From JANRIG01 sp033765235 (GTDB taxonomy: Bacteria > Bacteroidota > Bacteroidia > Cytophagales > UBA9547): 64,000 nt of DNA. The stretch spans positions 137,510 through 201,509 of the forward strand of contig JANRIG010000022.1 of NCBI GenBank assembly GCA_033765235.1. The letters run 5' to 3'. The position numbers and the translations under genes are program-made. The notes under the pieces are model-generated. The model ran no database searches and was not told the origin of the DNA. It saw nothing but the letters and a program-made list of their open reading frames with translations. Each line of letters begins with the position of its first letter. Positions within the stretch are counted from its first letter, which is position 1. Below, piece by piece: positions 39,101 through 48,100 of the stretch.

Positions 39101-42100
39101 ATACCTTTGCAACAAGTGCTGCTGCGGCATCATATTCCGCTACTTTAGGGATATATCAACAGGGCGATTCATTTCATTCTATTACTGTAAATAATGAAGT
39201 TGAATTTTCTCAAAATTCAGCCTTCCCCGGAACTGTAGTTTCAGTTTTTGGAAATAATTTTGTAAGTGTGTCTGGTGTAGCAGTTTCGGGTGTAAACTCA
39301 ACATTTAATGTTCAAAGTTCAACATTATTATTAATAACAGTGCCTTCTGTAATTACAGGTAAAGTAACTGTAACTAACTACAGTGGCAGTACACAATCAG
39401 CCACCAACTTACAGGTGCTTACTCCTACCTCGCCCAACTTTGGGCAAATGCTTGTAATGGACGGGGCAGACAACCAAATAGCGGTGCCACATGACATTGC
39501 CATTAATTTTACAAACGGCTTTACGATAGAAGCCATGGTAAAATTCAACCAAATCACCCGCACTACAGATGGGTATGACTGGCAAGCCATATTTACCAAA
39601 AGTGCATACTCACAAGCCTACGGACTTATGCTGCAAACCGAAGGGTCAAAATTACTTCGTTTTTATCTCAACGGCTGTACCCCAAGCACTGTCACTTATG
39701 ATTGGTCATCCAATCTGCTACCTAATATTTGGTATCATGTAGCTGTCTCCTATGATGGCGTACGTGCCAAAATATATATAGACGGTGTTGAAGTGCTTAA
39801 CACTCCTGTAAGTGGCAATGTATCTACAAACACCAACAGCCTAATATTTGGTGCTAGCCCTGGCAATGGACCTTACCCGCTCGATGGTAACATAGACGAG
39901 GTGCGTGTGTGGAACTTTGCACGCAGTATATCAGGTATTAATGCAAACAGATGTGATGAAATATTTGGCAACGAACCCGGCTTGGTTGCTTACTATCGCT
40001 TCAATGAGATCAATACCTCTGTCACCGCATTAGACCATTCTCCAAGCAGGCTTTTGGGCAACTTAAATAACTTTACATTGCCATCGCAAAGGGTAGCTTC
40101 TACCGCCTTATGCTACGCTCCTGCTACCATCACTGCCTTTAACCCCACTTCAGGCAATGCAGGCAGCACCTATATCAATATCACAGGCACAGGTTTCACG
40201 GCGGTGACTCAAGTTGCCATAAACAATGTGAACCTTCCATATACTGTTTTGGGAGTGAATAATATAGTGGCATTTATACCTATATCTGTCACTTCAGGTT
40301 TTGTAGTGGTGAGAAATAATGTTTTTAATACTACCTCTACAGGTATATTTACGGTCATACCCCAATATCCTGTTATCAGCAATATTTCACCATCATCTCA
40401 AAGAGAGGGAAGGGGAGTGACATTAGCAGGATTAAACTTTGCAGGTGTTACTCAGGTAAAAGCAGGAGGTAATGTAAATGCGCCATTCGCCATATTCAAT
40501 ACTACCTTATTGGGGTTCACTGTACCGGGTGGAGCACTTACAGGACCTGTCACAGTTACTAACTTTTCAGGCATTGGTGAGTCGAGTACTTTCACCGTGT
40601 TGCCTACCCCTGCACCAAGTGTCACGGGTGTTAGTCCTGCTTACGCAGTGATTGGTAACCAAATCATTGCAACGGTGCAAGAAATAGAGTTTTTGCAAGG
40701 TCCTATCACATTTGGGGGCATTACCATTGGCGTATTTACGAATACAGGCAGTGCGCTTATATTTAATGTGCCTTTTGGTGCAAATTCGGGGGATATAAGA
40801 ATCAAAACATTGTATGGTGGTATTTCACAAACTTCAGCAGGTACATATCTTACAGTATTGCCTCCACCTATTATTTCTGATTTTGGCAATATTATTGCAG
40901 CCATGGGCAAATCTGCTTCAGGAGGTTGTGGCTCTGCAGGAGATATTATTACCATATTGGGAAATAACTTTGCACCCGGCCTCACGGATGTGTATATCAA
41001 CAACTTTAACTCTATAAACCCTACCGTAACTTCAAGTAACCTCATATATGCCCGAGTGCCTGACCTTGTAGGTTCACCCGGTCAAAATATTACTGGTAAA
41101 ATAAAAGTACAAACTCCTGCGGGCCAAATACAATCTGTGCCTAACCTTACAGGTATATTCTGCGCCTCAAGTCCTACCACTACCATTGGGCTTGCCATAG
41201 GTGCCGGGTTTGAAATAGAAGGCAATGACCTTTTAAATATAAATGGGGTGACTGTGGCAGGAGCCAATGCTACATTCAACTATTTGAGTGGCAGTCTCAA
41301 TGTAGTAGTGCCTAATGGTGCAAATACAGGAAACATTTCTGTAACATTAAGACAATCAAGCTATTATTTTACATTCCCTTTCAGTTTCTATATATATCCT
41401 CGCCCTACCATATCAGGTATAATGCCATTGCCTGCTGCCGAGGGTAGTACCATAAGCATAGTTGGCAGCGCACTCGACAGTGTGACTGGGGTAGCATTTG
41501 TAGGAGCCACGCAAACCATAGTATCAAACATCAATACCAACTTGGTGACACTCAGCGTACCTGACGGAGTGCAAAATGGCTTCATTACTTTATACGCAGG
41601 TGGTGGCTCGGCACTTAGCCCCGTGCAGTTTTTAGTAGCCCCTACCATTACAGGGCTCACACCTGTAGCAAATGGTGTAGGAAAACCTGTATATATCACA
41701 GGCAAAAGCCTCAATGGCATTACACAGATATTATTTAATGGGACAAATGGTTCCATAGTTTCCAAAACCAATACAAATATCACTGTAAATGTGCCCTCGG
41801 GTGCTACCACAGGCAACTTGTGGGCCATAGCTCCTATGTACACCTCGCCCGGAATATTCTTTACTGTATTACCCCAACCTATGATTACCAACATAGCACC
41901 AGGTAGCGGTCCTGCAGGTACTATTATTTCTGTAATTGGCGAAAACTTTACCATGGCAGGCACAAATCAAGTTACATTCAATGGTGGATCAACTGTAAAT
42001 GCCACATTGTCTGGCACTAATGTACTATTGGTAGAAGTACCTGCCACTGCGCTCACAGGCTATATAAGCGTGAATAACAATGGAGGCTCTGCAACCAGTG

Positions 42101-45100
42101 CTATACAGTTTGCTGTATCACCCTCACTTACAGGTTTGTTTACCCCTTCTATAGCAGGTGCAGGTGCCATAGTTACTATTTTTGGTAAAAATCTTTCAAA
42201 CCCAAATCTGGTAAGGTTCAATGGATTTATATCTACCAATTTCAGTTCCATATCATCTACTGCCGTGCGTGCAGCAGTACCTGTTTTGGCAGGTTCGGGT
42301 GCGGTATTAGTAGATGTCACTACCGATGGCGGACAGTCTAACGGGGTGGTATATACCATATTAGGAGCACCTACTATTGCTTCAGCTACTCCCGGCAGCG
42401 GCATAGCAGGTACTGTAGTGACCTTGACAGGTACTAATTATTTGACCAATAATATTGTATATGTGAATAACGCATTTGCACCAAGCACATTCGTGAGCAG
42501 CACAAAAGTTTTGGTCACTGTGCCCGGCAATGTGAGTGTGGGTATTGGCAATATTCAACTTCAAAATCAAGGCAATGTGAATCTGCCTGACCCTGCCAAC
42601 TATACCAACAGTCCGGGCAGCTTTAGTGCCATTCCACACATTGGTACCATCACTGGAGGTTCGCCATTATTTACCATACTTACCCAAGCCAGACAAGGCG
42701 ATGCCATCAGGCTCACAGGTACTAACTATCTATCAGGAGCGCAAGTGTTTTTTAACGGCTTAGTAGCCAATGCATACAGTGTGTCTAGCAATCAGTTATA
42801 TGTGGTAGTACCTACAGGAGCTGCCTCAGGTAATGTGACTGTACGCACCTCCGGAGGCACCTCATCTCCTGTCACTTTTAACATCATTCCACCACCTTCC
42901 ATTACTTCATTCAATCCTACCTCGGGAGTGGCAGGTACATGGGTCACAATCACTGGCGTGGAGTTTAATGCGGTCACTAATGTCACATTTGGCAGTGTGT
43001 CATCTGTGGGATATACAGTAGTAAACTCCAATACCTTAGTGGCTTCAGTACCCGGCACTACCGGCAAAGGAAAGATAAGCATATCTGCCGCAGGTGGAGT
43101 TGCCCAAAGCAGTCTTGATTTTGTACCTACACCTGTTATCACTTCAATTAATTATACAGAGGCACCCATAAATTCTTACATCAATATTGCAGGCACCAAT
43201 TTGCACAATGCTACAGATGTGAAAATAAATGGAGTAGAGGTAGTAACTTACTCAAACTTTGGTACATCTGTATCTATATTGGTACCTAACAATGCCACAA
43301 GCGGATACATTACTCTCACCAGTGAAGGAGGTAATGCCATATCACCATACACCTTTACTGTGAGTACTATCACATCTATAAATCCTACATCAGGCATAGC
43401 GGGTAGTTTAGTCACCGTATCAGGTATAGGGTTGAGCAGTGTCACAAGCTACAACTTTGATGGCGCCACATCATTCAATATTGTACAAAACATGGGTAAT
43501 ATGCTCATAGTGAGCGTACCGGGTACAGCAGAAGTTGGAAGTATAAGGCTCAATTTTCCTAACAGTGGTCAAACAAGCTCATCGCAAATATTTAACCCAT
43601 CGCCGGTTATCACTTCTATAAGCCCATATACCCATGGCACAAGCCAATTTATAAACCTGACAGGTACTAACTTGAGAGAAGTGATACATGCTGAGTTTAA
43701 TGGTGTGCCAAGCAGTAACTTAGGCTCAGCCTCAGGCAGCAACAGAAACAATGTGCAAGTACCTGCCAATGCACTGTCTGGCATCATAAGTGTCACAGTA
43801 TCAGGTGGTGGTACTGCATCAAGCCCATTGTCATTCACGGTAATATCCATATCTGGAGTATTTCCTGCTGTCACATTGGGTGGCAGTGAAATTACCATCA
43901 CAGGTGCCAACCTCGACAGCCCGACTGCTGTAACCATTGGAGGTACTACAGTAGCAGGTATTAATGCCGGCAGCACCTCTTCCATGCTCATTACCACTGT
44001 GCCATCCAGCATATCCAGTGCGCAAATCATAGTGTACAAAGGAGGTGGATATAATGATTCATACAGCATCAATTTGCCCAATGCTACCATTACATCTGTA
44101 AACCCAACTGTGGCGGGCTATGGCAGCATACTCACTATCAATGGTTTTCACTTTACTAATGCGCGCAATGTATGGCTTTACAATGCTTCACATTCGCCAT
44201 TTAGTAATGCCCTAAACTATCAAGTGATAAACAGTAATTTGATATTGGCCACTGTTACCTCTAATGCAGTTACAGGAAATGTAAGAGTACAAGCCCAAAA
44301 TAATAATATTACTACAGGCGGTCAATTAATTGTATTACCACCTACTTTGAATCCTTTGCCACATCCTGAAGTGTTGCCTGCAGGCCAATCTGTAGTGCTC
44401 AACGGAAATAACCTTACCTCACCTGCAACCCTCTCAGTAGGAGGAGCAGCCGTGACAATATCGAGCTATGGTGAAAACAGTATCACATTTACCATGCCTA
44501 CCACTACAGGTAGCAATATGGTAACTGTGCAAAATGCTGCAGGGTTGAGCAGTGTCACATTCAGCTTATTCTCCATCACTTCTTTGAGTACCACAGCAGG
44601 AGTAGCAGGTAGTATTGTGAGCATTTCAGGCACATCCATGAGTTCTATTTCAGGCGTGAGATTCAACGGTGTGAGTGCCACTTATGCCATTATTTCTGAC
44701 AATCAAATCATCGCATATGTACCTGACAATGCAGGCAATGGCTTAGTAAGTGTGCAAGCAGGCAGTTACAGTATCAATGCCTCACCTATATTTAACCCCA
44801 TACCTGTCATCACAGGTTATTATGTATATAATGGATTAGATGCATCTACAGCTATATCAGGCAGTAGGGTATCACTCACAGGTACTAATTTGAATAATGT
44901 AAATAGTGTGATACTTGGTGGTGGCAGCAGTGCATATGTGAGTTTTATAGGTTGTACAGGATTGTGCTGCACAGGCAACGCAAGTACATCCATATTCCCG
45001 CTTTGCGCTCCGAGCAATGCACAATCAGGCACTATATTGGCATCAAATGGCTTATATACAGCCAGTTTTGGAGGGTTTAATTTTGTAGGACCACCTGTAT

Positions 45101-48100
45101 CAATATCAGGAGTAGTATCACAACCCGGTGCTACAGTCACTATATTTGGTGCCATGCTCAACACGGTGACTGCAGTGAGCTTTGGGGGTGTTCCGGCTGA
45201 TTTCTTTACCCAATTTGGTAATACCATCGTAGCAAACATATCATTTAACTCCACTATATCCGGCTCAGTATCAGTACTAACGCGTGGAGGCAATGTAACC
45301 TCGGCATATACTGCACCGCCAATCATTACCTCGTTTAACAAAATTCAAGGTGCCATAGGCATAGATGTAAGGGTAAATGGACTTAACCTCTCAGGCATAA
45401 GTCAAGTTGTATTCAATGGCATTACCGCTTCAGGAACTAATTTTGGAAGCTACATCACTGTAAATGTACCTGCAGGAGCTACCACAGGTTATGTAAATAT
45501 TTCCAATGCTGCAGGTACTGCCATATCACCTGATGTATTTTCAGTGATACCAATGCCAAGCATAGTAGGCTTTAATCCATCTCAAGGAGGCGAAGGTACA
45601 TTGGTACTAATAGATGGATTTAACTTAGAAAACATCAATGCTGTATCGTTTGCCAACGGGTCACAATCTGCAAGTATCACAGGCGTGTCTGCCACACAAA
45701 TATCTGTAATAGCACCCAATAATGTAAATACAGGTAAAATTGTGATTTCCAATACATTCTATTATCCGGGTACCATACAGTCATCAGCTGATTTTGTGGC
45801 AGCACCAGAGATATCTTCAGTAATAAATATCAGCAACAATAATGCTCCCTACATAGGTAAAGCAGGTGAAATAATAAGAATAAATGGAATTAACTATACC
45901 AATCCTTCTTATGTATCATTTAACGGTGTAATGGCAAATACTGCCTACAATTCCAACTCACAACTTACGGCAACTGTGCCTTCAGGGGCTACTTCGGGCA
46001 TTATCAGTATTACTACCTCAGGTGGTAATGTATCTTCTACTGCCAATTTTGACATAGTAGATATGGTAAATGTGCAGGTGAGTGCTCCCAATTCTTGTGC
46101 AGGGGCTAACTATCAGGTACTATACACTGTTACAGGCTTATTCCCAAGCGACAATATATTTTATGTTGACATCATGAATGGTGGCTCTGTGGTGAGTAGC
46201 AATGTAGCTTCGCGCAACAGCAATACATCAAGCATAATTTATTCCATATTGCCCGGCAGTTTGATAGGCACATATCAAGTAAGGGTGAGGTCTGCATCAA
46301 TATCTACCGGCTATCAACTTATATCTGCCAATAGCAATAGTTTTGGCATAACTAACGTAAACGGATGGTTGGGTGGCGACACAGGTGGGGCAGACAACTG
46401 GAACATAGCAGCTAACTGGGGATGTAATATGCAGCCAACCTCAGGCAGCTACGTAGTGATACCCTCTGTGGCACCAAGTGGAGTCATGCCGGTGATATAT
46501 GGTAGTGCATCAGCCGGGTCAATATTTGTAAATGGCGGTGGCTCTGTAAACCTTACTACTTCAGGTTTGCTCACGTTGCATGGAGGCTTGACCTTGCCCG
46601 GTACTTACGGATTGGTGTGTGCTCCCAATAGTTTTGTGTTTGTAAATGCAATAGCCACATTTTGGACAAGCATAAACCATGTAGAAGTAGGAAACCTTAA
46701 CATTAACAATGGCAATTTCATAAAATTAGAGTCTCCACTCAAGGTAAAAGGCAGCTTGGTGAATAATAGCACCAACCAAAATGGTACTAATGCAAAGGGC
46801 TTGAATACCAATGGATTTGCAGTAACTGTAGAGGGCACGGCATTCCAAGCGGTTGGCACACCCAATGCAACCACTACATTTGATGAATTGTATTTGAACA
46901 ATAATGTAACAGGTGCAGGAGTAGCATTGGCAGGGGCAGTGCAAGTGAAATGTAAGTTTGTGAACATGGGTATATTCTATGCCAACGGATTTTTGACCGA
47001 GTTTATCAACAGTCCATGTACGCCAATAGTACAAGGCACATCCAACACAGAGTTTCATGACATAGCCATAAGCAACACCGTGACAGCAGTATCTATACAA
47101 AGCAAGGTGAAAGTAAGGGGCAATTTTGTAAATCAAAGTAGTGCTCGCGGAGTAGTAATGACACCAACTGCAGGAATAGAATTTAGTGGAAATGCAGTGG
47201 CACAAACCATAGAAGCCAATGGTCAAACACTACAATACAATGATTTGGTGGTAAACAACCCTATGGGAGTATCACTCACCACCACTTTTGGTAACAATCT
47301 GATAGTGAGTGGTAATTTTGTGAACAATGGTGTATTCACAGACCCGTCCAATACATTATCATTTACAGGAAGTAATACCTCTATATCAGGCACAGGCATA
47401 TTCAACTTAAATAATATAGAACTTACCAGTGCAGCAGGTATATCAGTGGTGGCTCCAGTGAATGTGAAAGGTAATATAAAAGTAAGGGGCAACTTCAAAG
47501 CTACAGGACAGACACTTACCATGAATGCCACAGGCTCCCAAACCATAGAAAGTGTGAACAATATAGTAGTATCACTGGCGGGATTAAACATAGCAGCTAC
47601 TTCTACGGTGACCTCCACAGCACCTTTAGCAGTATCAGGTCATCTACAAACAGACGGTAATACAGTGCTCACAGTGGTAGATTTTGTAGGCACTTCTCCA
47701 CAAATCATTAGCGGAGCAGGTAATATTACTATTGGGGGATTGAATAATAATGGCATGACTACCTTGGGCATTGCTACCTCCATAGAAGTGACAGGAAATG
47801 TGATAAACAATGCACCATTGGAGGCACAAGCAGGCACAGCCATTACATTTGCAGGTACTAACCAAACCATTGGAGGTGCAGTAGAACCTGTACTCAACAA
47901 TGTATCTATAGCTCCTGCATCTACTGTGACACTCACACGCTCAATACGTACACGAGGCAATTTTAACCCTACAGGTACATTTGTACCCAATAATCAGACT
48001 GTGACTTTCGCAGCTTCGGGTAGCCAAAATGTAGAAAGTACTCATGTAGTATCATTTGCAGGCATACAAATAGAGAGTACCTCGTCACTCACCATTAATA

